Positions 33,655 through 48,845 of a stretch of DNA of 64,000 bases are shown one piece after another. The stretch is from NCBI RefSeq assembly GCF_030463535.1, contig NW_027326711.1, forward strand, positions 1 through 64,000, in the 5' to 3' direction. Position 1 is the stretch's first letter; every line of letters starts with the position of its first letter. Both the position numbers and the translations under genes were made by a program. Source of the DNA: Salminus brasiliensis (lineage: Eukaryota > Chordata > Actinopteri > Characiformes > Bryconidae). The notes under the pieces are model-generated. The model was not told the DNA's origin and made no database searches. It saw nothing but the letters and a program-made list of their open reading frames with translations.

Positions 33655-36600
33655 ACAGACTGAGTGTTTACAGGGTTACAGGCTGAGAGTTTACAGGGTT
33701 ACAGGCTGAGAGTTTACACGGTTACAGACTGAGAGTTTACAGGGTTACAGGCTGAGAGTTTACAGGGTTACAGGCTGAGGGTTTACAGGGTTACAGACTG
33801 AGAGTTTACAGGGTTACAGGCTGAGTGCTTACAGGGTTACAGACTGAGAGTTTACAGGGTTACAGACTGAGAGTTTACAGGGTTACAGGCTGAGTGTTTA
33901 CAGGGTTACAGACTGAGAGTTTACAGGGTTACAGACTGAGAGTTTACAGGGTTACAGGCTGAGTGTTTACAGGGTTACAGACTGAGAGTTTACAGGGTTA
34001 CAGGCTGAGTGTTTACCGACTGAGTGTTTACAGGGTTACAGGCTGAGTGTTTACAGGGTTACAGACTGAGAGTTTACAGGGTTACAGACTGAGAGTTTAC
34101 AGGGTTACAGGCTGAGTGTTTACAGACTGAGTGTTTACAGGGTTACAGGCTGAGTGTTTACACGGTTACAGACTGAGAGTTTACAGGGTTACAGACTGAG
34201 AGTTTACACGGTTACAGGCTGAGTGTTTACACGGTTACAGACTGAGAGTTTACAGGGTTACACACTGAGAGTTTACAGGGTTACAGGCTGAGTGTTTACA
34301 GGGTTACAGACTGAGAGTTTACAGGGTTACAGACTGAGAGTTTACAGGGTTACAGGCTGAGTGTTACAGGCTGAGTGTTTACAGGGTTACAGGCTGAGAG
34401 TTTACAGGGTTACAGACTGAGAGTTTACAGGGTTACAGACTGAGAGTTTACAGGGTTACAGGCTGAGTGTTTACACGGTTACAGGCTGAGTGTTTACAGA
34501 CTGAGTGTTTACAGGGTTACAGGCTGAGTGTTTACACGGTTACAGGCTGAGTGTTTACAGACTGAGTGTTTACAGGGTTACAGGCTGAGTGTTTACAGGG
34601 TTACAGGCTGAGTGTTTACACGGTTACAGACTGAGAGTTTACAGGGTTACAGACTGAGTGTTTACAGGGTTACAGGCTGAGTGTTTACACGGTTACAGGC
34701 TGAGTGTTTACAGACTGAGTGTTTACACGGTTACAGGCTGAGTGTTTACAGACTGAGTGTTTACAGGGTTACAGGCTGAGTGTTTACAGACTATTTACAG
34801 GCTGAGTGTTTACAGGGTTACAGGCTGAGTGTTTACACGGCTACAGGCTGAGTTTACAGGGTTACAGGCTGAGTGTTTACACGGTTACAGGCTGAGAGTT
34901 TACAGGGTTACAGATTGAGAGTTTACAGGGTTACAGGCTGAGTGTTTACAGGGTTACAGACTGAGAGTTTACAGGGTTACAGACTGAGAGTTTACAGGGT
35001 TACAGGCTGAGTGTTACAGGCTGAGAGTTTACAGGGTTACAGACTGAGAGTTTACAGGGTTACAGACTGAGAGTTTACAGGGTTACAGGCTGAGTGTTTA
35101 CAGGGTTACAGACTGAGAGTTTACAGGGTTACAGACTGAGAGTTTACAGGGTTACAGGCTGAGTGTTTACACGGTTACAGGCTGAGTGTTTACAGACTGA
35201 GTGTTTACAGGGTTACAGGCTGAGTGTTTACACGGTTACAGACTGAGAGTTTACAGGGTTACAGACAGAGTTTACAGGGTTACAGACTGAGAGTTTACAG
35301 GGTTACAGGCTGAGTGTTTACAGGGTTACAGACTGAGAGTTTACAGGGTTACAGACTGAGAGTTTACACGGTTACAGGCTGAGTGTTTACAGACTGAGTG
35401 TTTACAGGGTTACAGGCTGAGTGTTTACAGGGTTACAGGCTGAGTGTTTACAGGGTTACAGACTGAGAGTTTACAGGGTTACAGACTGAGAGTTTACAGG
35501 GTTACAGGCTGAGTGTTTACAGACTGAGTGTTTACAGGGTTACAGGCTGAGTGTTTACACGGTTACAGACTGAGAGTTTACAGGGTTACAGACTGAGAGT
35601 TTACACGGTTACAGACTGAGAGTTTACAGGGTTACAGACTGAGAGTTTACAGGGTTACAGGCTGAGTGTTTACACGGTTACAGGCTGAGTGTTTACAGAC
35701 TGAGTGTTTACAGGGTTACAGGCTGAGTGTTTACACGGTTACAGACTGAGAGTTTACAGGGTTAAAGACTGAGAGTTTACAGGGTTACAGGCTGAGTGTT
35801 TACAGGGTTACAGGCTGAGAGTTTACAGGGTTACAGGCTGAGAGTTTACACGGTTACAGACTGAGAGTTTACAGGGTTACAGGCTGAGAGTTTACAGGGT
35901 TACAGGCTGAGAGTTTACAGGGTTACAGGCTGAGAGTTTACAGGGTTACAGGCTGAGGGTTTACAGGGTTACAGACTGAGAGTTTACAGGGTTACAGGCT
36001 GAGTGCTTACAGGGTTACAGACTGAGAGTTTACAGGGTTACAGACTGAGAGTTTACAGGGTTACAGGCTGATTGTTTACAGGGTTACAGACTGAGAGTTT
36101 ACAGGGTTACAGACTGAGAGTTTACAGGGTTACAGGCTGAGTGTTTACAGGGTTACAGACTGAGAGTTTACAGGGTTACAGACTGAGAGTTTACAGGGTT
36201 ACAGGCTGAGTGTTTACCGACTGAGTGTTTACAGGGTTACAGGCTGAGTGTTTACAAGGTTACAGACTGAGAGTTTACAGGGTTACAGACTGAGAGTTTA
36301 CAGGGTTACAGGCTGAGTGTTTACAGACTGAGTGTTTACAGGGTTACAGGCTGAGTGTTTACACGGTTACAGACTGAGAGTTTACAGGGTTACAGACTGA
36401 GAGTTTACACAGTTACAGACTGAGAGTTTACAGGGTTACAGACTGAGAGTTTACAGGGTTACAGGCTGAGTGTTTACACGGTTACAGGCTGAGTGTTTAC
36501 AGACTGAGTGTTTACAGGGTTACAGGCTGAGTGTTTACACGGTTACAGACTGAGAGTTTACAGGGTTACACACTGAGAGTTTACAGGGTTACAGGCTGAG

Positions 36601-39600
36601 TGTTTACAGGGTTACAGACTGAGAGTTTACAGGGTTACAGACTGAGAGTTTACAGGGTTACAGGCTGAGTGTTACAGGCTGAGTGTTTACAGACTGAGTG
36701 TTTACAGGGTTACAGGCTGAGTGTTTACACGGTTACAGGCTGAGTGTTTACAGACTGAGTGTTTACAGGGTTACAGGCTGAGTGTTTACAGGGTTACAGG
36801 CTGAGTGTTTACAGACTGAGTGTTTACAGGGTTACAGGCTGAGTGTTTACACGGTTACAGACTGAGAGTTTACAGGGTTACAGACTGAGTGTTTACAGGG
36901 TTACAGGCTGAGTGTTTACACGGTTACAGGCTGAGTGTTTACAGACTGAGTGTTTACACGGTTACAGGCTGAGTGTTTACAGACTGAGTGTTTACAGGGT
37001 TACAGGCTGAGTGTTTACAGACTATTTACAGGCTGAGTGTTTACAGGGTTACAGGCTGAGTGTTTACACGGTTACAGGCTGAGTTTACAGGGTTACAGGC
37101 TGAGTGTTTACACGGTTACAGGCTGAGAGTTTACAGGGTTACAGATTGAGAGTTTACAGGGTTACAGGCTGAGTGTTTACAGGGTTACAGACTGAGAGTT
37201 TACAGGGTTACAGACTGAGAGTTTACAGGGTTACAGGCTGAGAGTTACAGGCTGAGAGTTTACAGGGTTACAGACTGAGAGTTTACAGGGTTACAGACTG
37301 AGAGTTTACAGGGTTACAGGCTGAGTGTTTACAGGGTTACAGACTGAGAGTTTACAGGGTTACAGACTGAGAGTTTACAGGGTTACAGGCTGAGTGTTTA
37401 CACGGTTACAGGCTGAGTGTTTACAGACTGAGTGTTTACAGGGTTACAGGCTGAGTGTTTACACGGTTACAGACTGAGAGTTTACAGGGTTACAGACAGA
37501 GTTTACAGGGTTACAGACTGAGAGTTTACAGGGTTACAGGCTGAGTGTTTACAGGGTTACAGACTGAGAGTTTACAGGGTTACAGACTGAGAGTTTACAG
37601 GGTTACAGGCTGAGTTTTTACACGGTTACAGGCTGAGTGTTTACAGACTGAGTGTTTACAGGGTTACAGGCTGAGTGTTTACACGGTTACAGACTGAGAG
37701 TTTACAGGGTTACAGGCTGAGTGTTTACAGGGTTACAGGCTGAGTGTTTACAGGGTTACAGGCTGAGTGTTTACACGGTTACAGGCTGAGTGTTTACAGG
37801 GTTACAGGCTGAGTGTTTACAGACTGAGTGTTTACAGGGTTACAGGCTGAGTGTTTACAGGGTTACAGGCTGAGTGTTTACACGGTTACAGACTGAGAGT
37901 TTACAGGGTTACAGACTGAGAGTTTACAGGGTTACAGGCTGAGTGTTTACACGGTTACAGGCTGAGTGTTTACAGACTGAGTGTTTACAGGGTTACAGGC
38001 TGAGTGTTTACACGGTTACAGGCTGAGTGTTTACAGACTGAGTGTTTACAGGGTTACAGGCTGAGTGTTTACAGGGTTACAGGCTGAGTGTTTACAGACT
38101 GAGTGTTTACAGGGTTACAGGCTGAGTGTTTACACGGTTACAGACTGAGAGTTTACAGGGTTACAGACTGAGTGTTTACAGGGTTACAGGCTGAGTGTTT
38201 ACACGGTTACAGGCTGAGTGTTTACACGGTTACAGGCTGAGTGTTTACAGACTGAGTGTTTACAGGGTTACAGGCTGAGTGTTTACAGACTGAGTGTTTA
38301 CAGGGTTACAGGCTGAGTGTTTACAGACTATTTACAGGCTGAGTGTTTACACGGTTACAGGCTGAGTGTTTACACGGTTACAGGCTGAGTGTTTACAGAC
38401 TGAGTATTTACAGGGTTACAGGCTGAGTGTTTACAGACTATTTACAGGCTGAGTGTTTACAGGGTTACAGGCTGAGTGTTTACACGGTTACAGGCTGAGT
38501 TTACAGGGTTACAGGCTGAGTGTTTACACGGTTACAGGCTGAGAGTTTACAGGGTTACAGATTGAGAGTTTACAGGGTTACAGGCTGAGTGTTTACAGGG
38601 TTACAGACTGAGAGTTTACAGGGTTACAGACTGAGAGTTTACAGGGTTACAGGCTGAGTGTTACAGGCTGAGTGTTTACACGGTTACAGACTGAGAGTTT
38701 ACAGGGTTACAGACTGAGAGTTTACAGGGTTACAGGCTGAGTGTTTACAGGGTTACAGGCTGAGTGTTTACACGGTTACAGGCTGAGTTTACAGGGTTAC
38801 AGGCTGAGTGTTTACACGGTTACAGGCTGAGAGTTTACAGGGTTACAGATTGAGAGTTTACAGGGTTACAGGCTGAGTGTTTACAGGGTTACAGACTGAG
38901 AGTTTACAGGGTTACAGACTGAGAGTTTACAGGGTTACAGGCTGAGTGTTACAGGCTGAGAGTTTACAGGGTTACAGACTGAGAGTTTACAGGGTTACAG
39001 GCTGAGTGTTTACACGGTTACAGGCTGAGTGTTTACAGACTGAGTGTTTACAGGGTTACAGGCTGAGTGTTTACACGGTTACAGACTGAGAGTTTACAGG
39101 GTTACAGACAGAGTTTACAGGGTTACAGACTGAGAGTTTACAGGGTTACAGGCTGAGTGTTTACAGGGTTACAGACTGAGAGTTTACAGGGTTACAGACT
39201 GAGAGTTTACAGGGTTACAGGCTGAGTGTTACAGGCTGAGAGTTTACAGGGTTACAGACTGAGAGTTTACAGGGTTACAGGCTGAGTGTTTACACGGTTA
39301 CAGGCTGAGTGGTTACAGACTGAGTGTTTACAGGGTTACAGGCTGAGTGTTTACACGGTTACAGACTGAGAGTTTACAGGGTTACAGACAGAGTTTACAG
39401 GGTTACAGACTGAGAGTTTACAGGGTTACAGGCTGAGTGTTTACAGGGTTACAGACTGAGAGTTTACAGGGTTACAGACTGAGAGTTTACAGGGTTACAG
39501 GCTGAGTTTTTACACGGTTACAGGCTGAGTGTTTACAGACTGAGTGTTTACAGGGTTACAGGCTGAGTGTTTACACGGTTACAGACTGAGAGTTTACAGG

Positions 39601-40805
39601 GTTACAGGCTGAGTGTTTACAGGGTTACAGGCTGAGTGTTTACAGGGTTACAGGCTGAGTGTTTACACGGTTACAGGCTGAGTGTTTACAGGGTTACAGG
39701 CTGAGTGTTTACAGACTGAGTGTTTACAGGGTTACAGGCTGAGTGTTTACACGGTTACAGGCTGAGTGTTTACAGACTGAGTGTTTACAGGGTTACAGGC
39801 TGAGTGTTTACAGGGTTACAGGCTGAGTGTTTACAGGGTTACAGGCTGAGAGTTTACATGGTTACAGACTGAGAGTTTACAGGGTTACAGACTGAGAGTT
39901 TACAGGGTTACAGGCTGAGTGTTTACACGGTTACAGGCTGAGTGTTTACAGACTGAGTGTTTACAGGGTTACAGGCTGAGTGTTTACAGGGTTACAGGCT
40001 GAGTGTTTACAGACTGAGTGTTTACAGGGTTACAGGCTGAGTGTTTACACGGTTACAGACTGAGAGTTTACAGGGTTACAGACTGAGTGTTTACAGGGTT
40101 ACAGGCTGAGTGTTTACACGGTTACAGGCTGAGTGTTTACACGGTTACAGGCTGAGTGTTTACAGACTGAGTGTTTACAGGGTTACAGGCTGAGTGTTTA
40201 CAGACTATTTACAGGCTGAGTGTTTACACGGTTACAGGCTGAGTGTTTACACGGTTACAGGCTGAGTGTTTACAGACTGAGTGTTTACAGGGTTACAGGC
40301 TGAGTGTTTACAGACTATTTACAGGCTGAGTGTTTACAGGGTTACAGGCTGAGTGTTTACACGGTTACAGGCTGAGTTTACAGGGTTACAGGCTGAGTGT
40401 TTACACGGTTACAGGCTGAGAGTTTACAGGGTTACAGATTGAGAGTTTACAGGGTTACAGGCTGAGTGTTTACAGGGTTACAGACTGAGAGTTTACAGGG
40501 TTACAGACTGAGAGTTTACAGGGTTACAGGCTGAGTGTTACAGGCTGAGTGTTTACACGGTTACAGACTGAGAGTTTACAGGGTTACAGACTGAGAGTTT
40601 ACAGGGTTACAGGCTGAGTGTTTACAGGGTTACAGGCTGAGTGTTTACAGGGTTACAGGCTGAGTGTTTACACGGTTACAGGCTGAGTGTTTACACGGTT
40701 ACAGGCTGAGTGTTTACAGACTGAGTGTTTACAGGGTTACAGGCTGAGTGTTTACAGACTATTTACAGGCTGAGTGTTTACAGGGTTACAGGCTGAGTGT
40801 TTACA
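33655..40805. repeat. 7.1 kb higher-order block, copy 1
   Basis: Rare variants inside the satellite fix the block: CTGATTGTTT (36068), TGTTTACAAGG (36249), TTTACACAGTT (36403), ACACGGCTACAGG (34836), GAGTATTT (38402) and TTTACATGG (39853). Each recurs exactly 15188 bp later. Left and right borders were placed where line-by-line comparison stops agreeing. Confidence 0.85.
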
Positions 40806-43800
40806 GGGTTACAGGCTGAGAGTTTACAGGGTTACAGGCTGAGTGTTTACAGGGTTACAGGCTGAGAGTTTACAGGGTTACAGGCTGAGAGTTTACAGGG
40901 TTACAGGCTGAGGGTTTACAGGGTTACAGACTGAGAGTTTACAGGGTTACAGGCTGAGTGTTTACAGGGTTACAGGCTGAGAGTTTACAGGGTTACAGGC
41001 TGAGAGTTTACAGGGTTACAGGCTGAGGGTTTACAGGGTTACAGACTGAGAGTTTACAGGGTTACAGGCTGAGTGCTTACAGGGTTACAGACTGAGAGTT
41101 TACAGGGTTACAGGCTGAGTGTTTACACGGTTACAGGCTGAGTGTTTACAGGGTTACAGGCTGAGAGTTTACAGGGTTACAGGCTGAGTGTTTACAGGGT
41201 TACAGACTGAGAGTTTACAGGGTTACAGACTGAGAGTTTACAGGGTTACAGGCTGAGTGTTTACCGACTGAGTGTTTACAGGGTTACAGGCTGAGTGTTT
41301 ACAGGGTTACAGACTGAGAGTTTACAGGGTTACAGACTGAGAGTTTACAGGGTTACAGGCTGAGTGTTTACAGACTGAGTGTTTACAGGGTTACAGGCTG
41401 AGTGTTTACACGGTTACAGACTGAGAGTTTACAGGGTTACAGACTGAGAGTTTACACGGTTACAGACTGAGAGTTTACAGGGTTACAGACTGAGAGTTTA
41501 CAGGGTTACAGGCTGAGTGTTTACACGGTTACAGGCTGAGTGTTTACAGACTGAGTGTTTACAGGGTTACAGGCTGAGTGTTTACACGGTTACAGACTGA
41601 GAGTTTACAGGGTTAAAGACTGAGAGTTTACAGGGTTACAGGCTGAGTGTTTACAGGGTTACAGGCTGAGAGTTTACAGGGTTACAGGCTGAGAGTTTAC
41701 ACGGTTACAGACTGAGAGTTTACAGGGTTACAGGCTGAGAGTTTACAGGGTTACAGGCTGAGGGTTTACAGGGTTACAGACTGAGAGTTTACAGGGTTAC
41801 AGGCTGAGTGCTTACAGGGTTACAGACTGAGAGTTTACAGGGTTACAGACTGAGAGTTTACAGGGTTACAGGCTGAGTGTTTACAGGGTTACAGACTGAG
41901 AGTTTACAGGGTTACAGACTGAGAGTTTACAGGGTTACAGGCTGAGTGTTTACAGGGTTACAGACTGAGAGTTTACAGGGTTACAGGCTGAGTGTTTACC
42001 GACTGAGTGTTTACAGGGTTACAGGCTGAGTGTTTACAGGGTTACAGACTGAGAGTTTACAGGGTTACAGACTGAGAGTTTACAGGGTTACAGGCTGAGT
42101 GTTTACAGACTGAGTGTTTACAGGGTTACAGGCTGAGTGTTTACACGGTTACAGACTGAGAGTTTACAGGGTTACAGACTGAGAGTTTACACGGTTACAG
42201 GCTGAGTGTTTACACGGTTACAGACTGAGAGTTTACAGGGTTACACACTGAGAGTTTACAGGGTTACAGGCTGAGTGTTTACAGGGTTACAGACTGAGAG
42301 TTTACAGGGTTACAGACTGAGAGTTTACAGGGTTACAGGCTGAGTGTTACAGGCTGAGTGTTTACAGGGTTACAGGCTGAGAGTTTACAGGGTTACAGAC
42401 TGAGAGTTTACAGGGTTACAGACTGAGAGTTTACAGGGTTACAGGCTGAGTGTTTACACGGTTACAGGCTGAGTGTTTACAGACTGAGTGTTTACAGGGT
42501 TACAGGCTGAGTGTTTACACGGTTACAGGCTGAGTGTTTACAGACTGAGTGTTTACAGGGTTACAGGCTGAGTGTTTACAGGGTTACAGGCTGAGTGTTT
42601 ACACGGTTACAGACTGAGAGTTTACAGGGTTACAGACTGAGTGTTTACAGGGTTACAGGCTGAGTGTTTACACGGTTACAGGCTGAGTGTTTACAGACTG
42701 AGTGTTTACACGGTTACAGGCTGAGTGTTTACAGACTGAGTGTTTACAGGGTTACAGGCTGAGTGTTTACAGACTATTTACAGGCTGAGTGTTTACAGGG
42801 TTACAGGCTGAGTGTTTACACGGCTACAGGCTGAGTTTACAGGGTTACAGGCTGAGTGTTTACACGGTTACAGGCTGAGAGTTTACAGGGTTACAGATTG
42901 AGAGTTTACAGGGTTACAGGCTGAGTGTTTACAGGGTTACAGACTGAGAGTTTACAGGGTTACAGACTGAGAGTTTACAGGGTTACAGGCTGAGTGTTAC
43001 AGGCTGAGAGTTTACAGGGTTACAGACTGAGAGTTTACAGGGTTACAGACTGAGAGTTTACAGGGTTACAGGCTGAGTGTTTACAGGGTTACAGACTGAG
43101 AGTTTACAGGGTTACAGACTGAGAGTTTACAGGGTTACAGGCTGAGTGTTTACACGGTTACAGGCTGAGTGTTTACAGACTGAGTGTTTACAGGGTTACA
43201 GGCTGAGTGTTTACACGGTTACAGACTGAGAGTTTACAGGGTTACAGACAGAGTTTACAGGGTTACAGACTGAGAGTTTACAGGGTTACAGGCTGAGTGT
43301 TTACAGGGTTACAGACTGAGAGTTTACAGGGTTACAGACTGAGAGTTTACACGGTTACAGGCTGAGTGTTTACAGACTGAGTGTTTACAGGGTTACAGGC
43401 TGAGTGTTTACAGGGTTACAGGCTGAGTGTTTACAGGGTTACAGACTGAGAGTTTACAGGGTTACAGACTGAGAGTTTACAGGGTTACAGGCTGAGTGTT
43501 TACAGACTGAGTGTTTACAGGGTTACAGGCTGAGTGTTTACACGGTTACAGACTGAGAGTTTACAGGGTTACAGACTGAGAGTTTACACGGTTACAGACT
43601 GAGAGTTTACAGGGTTACAGACTGAGAGTTTACAGGGTTACAGGCTGAGTGTTTACACGGTTACAGGCTGAGTGTTTACAGACTGAGTGTTTACAGGGTT
43701 ACAGGCTGAGTGTTTACACGGTTACAGACTGAGAGTTTACAGGGTTAAAGACTGAGAGTTTACAGGGTTACAGGCTGAGTGTTTACAGGGTTACAGGCTG

Positions 43801-46800
43801 AGAGTTTACAGGGTTACAGACAGAGTTTACAGGGTTACAGACTGAGAGTTTACAGGGTTACAGGCTGAGTGTTTACAGGGTTACAGACTGAGAGTTTACA
43901 GGGTTACAGACTGAGAGTTTACACGGTTACAGGCTGAGTGTTTACAGACTGAGTGTTTACAGGGTTACAGGCTGAGTGTTTACAGGGTTACAGGCTGAGT
44001 GTTTACAGGGTTACAGACTGAGAGTTTACAGGGTTACAGACTGAGAGTTTACAGGGTTACAGGCTGAGTGTTTACAGACTGAGTGTTTACAGGGTTACAG
44101 GCTGAGTGTTTACACGGTTACAGACTGAGAGTTTACAGGGTTACAGACTGAGAGTTTACACGGTTACAGACTGAGAGTTTACAGGGTTACAGACTGAGAG
44201 TTTACAGGGTTACAGGCTGAGTGTTTACACGGTTACAGGCTGAGTGTTTACAGACTGAGTGTTTACAGGGTTACAGGCTGAGTGTTTACACGGTTACAGA
44301 CTGAGAGTTTACAGGGTTAAAGACTGAGAGTTTACAGGGTTACAGGCTGAGTGTTTACAGGGTTACAGGCTGAGAGTTTACAGGGTTACAGGCTGAGAGT
44401 TTACACGGTTACAGACTGAGAGTTTACAGGGTTACAGGCTGAGAGTTTACAGGGTTACAGGCTGAGGGTTTACAGGGTTACAGACTGAGAGTTTACAGGG
44501 TTACAGGCTGAGTGCTTACAGGGTTACAGACTGAGAGTTTACAGGGTTACAGACTGAGAGTTTACAGGGTTACAGGCTGAGTGTTTACAGGGTTACAGAC
44601 TGAGAGTTTACAGGGTTACAGACTGAGAGTTTACAGGGTTACAGGCTGAGTGTTTACAGGGTTACAGACTGAGAGTTTACAGGGTTACAGGCTGAGTGTT
44701 TACCGACTGAGTGTTTACAGGGTTACAGGCTGAGTGTTTACAGGGTTACAGACTGAGAGTTTACAGGGTTACAGACTGAGAGTTTACAGGGTTACAGGCT
44801 GAGTGTTTACAGACTGAGTGTTTACAGGGTTACAGGCTGAGTGTTTACACGGTTACAGACTGAGAGTTTACAGGGTTACAGACTGAGAGTTTACACGGTT
44901 ACAGGCTGAGTGTTTACACGGTTACAGACTGAGAGTTTACAGGGTTACACACTGAGAGTTTACAGGGTTACAGGCTGAGTGTTTACAGGGTTACAGACTG
45001 AGAGTTTACAGGGTTACAGACTGAGAGTTTACAGGGTTACAGGCTGAGTGTTACAGGCTGAGTGTTTACAGGGTTACAGGCTGAGAGTTTACAGGGTTAC
45101 AGACTGAGAGTTTACAGGGTTACAGACTGAGAGTTTACAGGGTTACAGGCTGAGTGTTTACACGGTTACAGGCTGAGTGTTTACAGACTGAGTGTTTACA
45201 GGGTTACAGGCTGAGTGTTTACACGGTTACAGGCTGAGTGTTTACAGACTGAGTGTTTACAGGGTTACAGGCTGAGTGTTTACAGGGTTACAGGCTGAGT
45301 GTTTACACGGTTACAGACTGAGAGTTTACAGGGTTACAGACTGAGTGTTTACAGGGTTACAGGCTGAGTGTTTACACGGTTACAGGCTGAGTGTTTACAG
45401 ACTGAGTGTTTACACGGTTACAGGCTGAGTGTTTACAGACTGAGTGTTTACAGGGTTACAGGCTGAGTGTTTACAGACTATTTACAGGCTGAGTGTTTAC
45501 AGGGTTACAGGCTGAGTGTTTACACGGCTACAGGCTGAGTTTACAGGGTTACAGGCTGAGTGTTTACACGGTTACAGGCTGAGAGTTTACAGGGTTACAG
45601 ATTGAGAGTTTACAGGGTTACAGGCTGAGTGTTTACAGGGTTACAGACTGAGAGTTTACAGGGTTACAGACTGAGAGTTTACAGGGTTACAGGCTGAGTG
45701 TTACAGGCTGAGAGTTTACAGGGTTACAGACTGAGAGTTTACAGGGTTACAGACTGAGAGTTTACAGGGTTACAGGCTGAGTGTTTACAGGGTTACAGAC
45801 TGAGAGTTTACAGGGTTACAGACTGAGAGTTTACAGGGTTACAGGCTGAGTGTTTACACGGTTACAGGCTGAGTGTTTACAGACTGAGTGTTTACAGGGT
45901 TACAGGCTGAGTGTTTACACGGTTACAGACTGAGAGTTTACAGGGTTACAGACAGAGTTTACAGGGTTACAGACTGAGAGTTTACAGGGTTACAGGCTGA
46001 GTGTTTACAGGGTTACAGACTGAGAGTTTACAGGGTTACAGACTGAGAGTTTACACGGTTACAGGCTGAGTGTTTACAGACTGAGTGTTTACAGGGTTAC
46101 AGGCTGAGTGTTTACAGGGTTACAGGCTGAGTGTTTACAGGGTTACAGACTGAGAGTTTACAGGGTTACAGACTGAGAGTTTACAGGGTTACAGGCTGAG
46201 TGTTTACAGACTGAGTGTTTACAGGGTTACAGGCTGAGTGTTTACACGGTTACAGACTGAGAGTTTACAGGGTTACAGACTGAGAGTTTACACGGTTACA
46301 GACTGAGAGTTTACAGGGTTACAGACTGAGAGTTTACAGGGTTACAGGCTGAGTGTTTACACGGTTACAGGCTGAGTGTTTACAGACTGAGTGTTTACAG
46401 GGTTACAGGCTGAGTGTTTACACGGTTACAGACTGAGAGTTTACAGGGTTAAAGACTGAGAGTTTACAGGGTTACAGGCTGAGTGTTTACAGGGTTACAG
46501 GCTGAGAGTTTACAGGGTTACAGGCTGAGAGTTTACACGGTTACAGACTGAGAGTTTACAGGGTTACAGGCTGAGAGTTTACAGGGTTACAGGCTGAGGG
46601 TTTACAGGGTTACAGACTGAGAGTTTACAGGGTTACAGGCTGAGTGCTTACAGGGTTACAGACTGAGAGTTTACAGGGTTACAGACTGAGAGTTTACAGG
46701 GTTACAGGCTGAGTGTTTACAGGGTTACAGACTGAGAGTTTACAGGGTTACAGACTGAGAGTTTACAGGGTTACAGGCTGAGTGTTTACAGGGTTACAGA

Positions 46801-48845
46801 CTGAGAGTTTACAGGGTTACAGGCTGAGTGTTTACCGACTGAGTGTTTACAGGGTTACAGGCTGAGTGTTTACAGGGTTACAGACTGAGAGTTTACAGGG
46901 TTACAGACTGAGAGTTTACAGGGTTACAGGCTGAGTGTTTACAGACTGAGTGTTTACAGGGTTACAGGCTGAGTGTTTACACGGTTACAGACTGAGAGTT
47001 TACAGGGTTACAGACTGAGAGTTTACACGGTTACAGGCTGAGTGTTTACACGGTTACAGACTGAGAGTTTACAGGGTTACACACTGAGAGTTTACAGGGT
47101 TACAGGCTGAGTGTTTACAGGGTTACAGACTGAGAGTTTACAGGGTTACAGACTGAGAGTTTACAGGGTTACAGGCTGAGTGTTACAGGCTGAGTGTTTA
47201 CAGGGTTACAGGCTGAGAGTTTACAGGGTTACAGACTGAGAGTTTACAGGGTTACAGACTGAGAGTTTACAGGGTTACAGGCTGAGTGTTTACACGGTTA
47301 CAGGCTGAGTGTTTACAGACTGAGTGTTTACAGGGTTACAGGCTGAGTGTTTACACGGTTACAGGCTGAGTGTTTACAGACTGAGTGTTTACAGGGTTAC
47401 AGGCTGAGTGTTTACAGGGTTACAGGCTGAGTGTTTACACGGTTACAGACTGAGAGTTTACAGGGTTACAGACTGAGTGTTTACAGGGTTACAGGCTGAG
47501 TGTTTACACGGTTACAGGCTGAGTGTTTACAGACTGAGTGTTTACACGGTTACAGGCTGAGTGTTTACAGACTGAGTGTTTACAGGGTTACAGGCTGAGT
47601 GTTTACAGACTATTTACAGGCTGAGTGTTTACAGGGTTACAGGCTGAGTGTTTACACGGCTACAGGCTGAGTTTACAGGGTTACAGGCTGAGTGTTTACA
47701 CGGTTACAGGCTGAGAGTTTACAGGGTTACAGATTGAGAGTTTACAGGGTTACAGGCTGAGTGTTTACAGGGTTACAGACTGAGAGTTTACAGGGTTACA
47801 GACTGAGAGTTTACAGGGTTACAGGCTGAGTGTTACAGGCTGAGAGTTTACAGGGTTACAGACTGAGAGTTTACAGGGTTACAGACTGAGAGTTTACAGG
47901 GTTACAGGCTGAGTGTTTACAGGGTTACAGACTGAGAGTTTACAGGGTTACAGACTGAGAGTTTACAGGGTTACAGGCTGAGTGTTTACACGGTTACAGG
48001 CTGAGTGTTTACAGACTGAGTGTTTACAGGGTTACAGGCTGAGTGTTTACACGGTTACAGACTGAGAGTTTACAGGGTTACAGACAGAGTTTACAGGGTT
48101 ACAGACTGAGAGTTTACAGGGTTACAGGCTGAGTGTTTACAGGGTTACAGACTGAGAGTTTACAGGGTTACAGACTGAGAGTTTACACGGTTACAGGCTG
48201 AGTGTTTACAGACTGAGTGTTTACAGGGTTACAGGCTGAGTGTTTACAGGGTTACAGGCTGAGTGTTTACAGGGTTACAGACTGAGAGTTTACAGGGTTA
48301 CAGACTGAGAGTTTACAGGGTTACAGGCTGAGTGTTTACAGACTGAGTGTTTACAGGGTTACAGGCTGAGTGTTTACACGGTTACAGACTGAGAGTTTAC
48401 AGGGTTACAGACTGAGAGTTTACACGGTTACAGGCTGAGTGTTTACAGACTGAGTGTTTACAGGGTTACAGGCTGAGTGTTTACAGGGTTACAGGCTGAG
48501 TGTTTACAGGGTTACAGACTGAGAGTTTACAGGGTTACAGACTGAGAGTTTACAGGGTTACAGGCTGAGTGTTTACAGACTGAGTGTTTACAGGGTTACA
48601 GGCTGAGTGTTTACACGGTTACAGACTGAGAGTTTACAGGGTTACAGACTGAGAGTTTACACGGTTACAGACTGAGAGTTTACAGGGTTACAGACTGAGA
48701 GTTTACAGGGTTACAGGCTGAGTGTTTACACGGTTACAGGCTGAGTGTTTACAGACTGAGTGTTTACAGGGTTACAGGCTGAGTGTTTACACGGTTACAG
48801 ACTGAGAGTTTACAGGGTTAAAGACTGAGAGTTTACAGGGTTACA
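40806..48845. repeat. Satellite section with tandem 2.1-2.7 kb higher-order units
   Basis: The markers TTTACCGACTG (41999, 44703, 46835, 49204) and CGGCTACAGG (42821, 45525, 47657, 50026) keep the same spacings of 2704, 2132 and 2369 bp. The units therefore differ by internal insertions or deletions. The 2704-bp unit shows an extra internal copy of about 572 bp (CAGACAGAGTT twice). Confidence 0.75.
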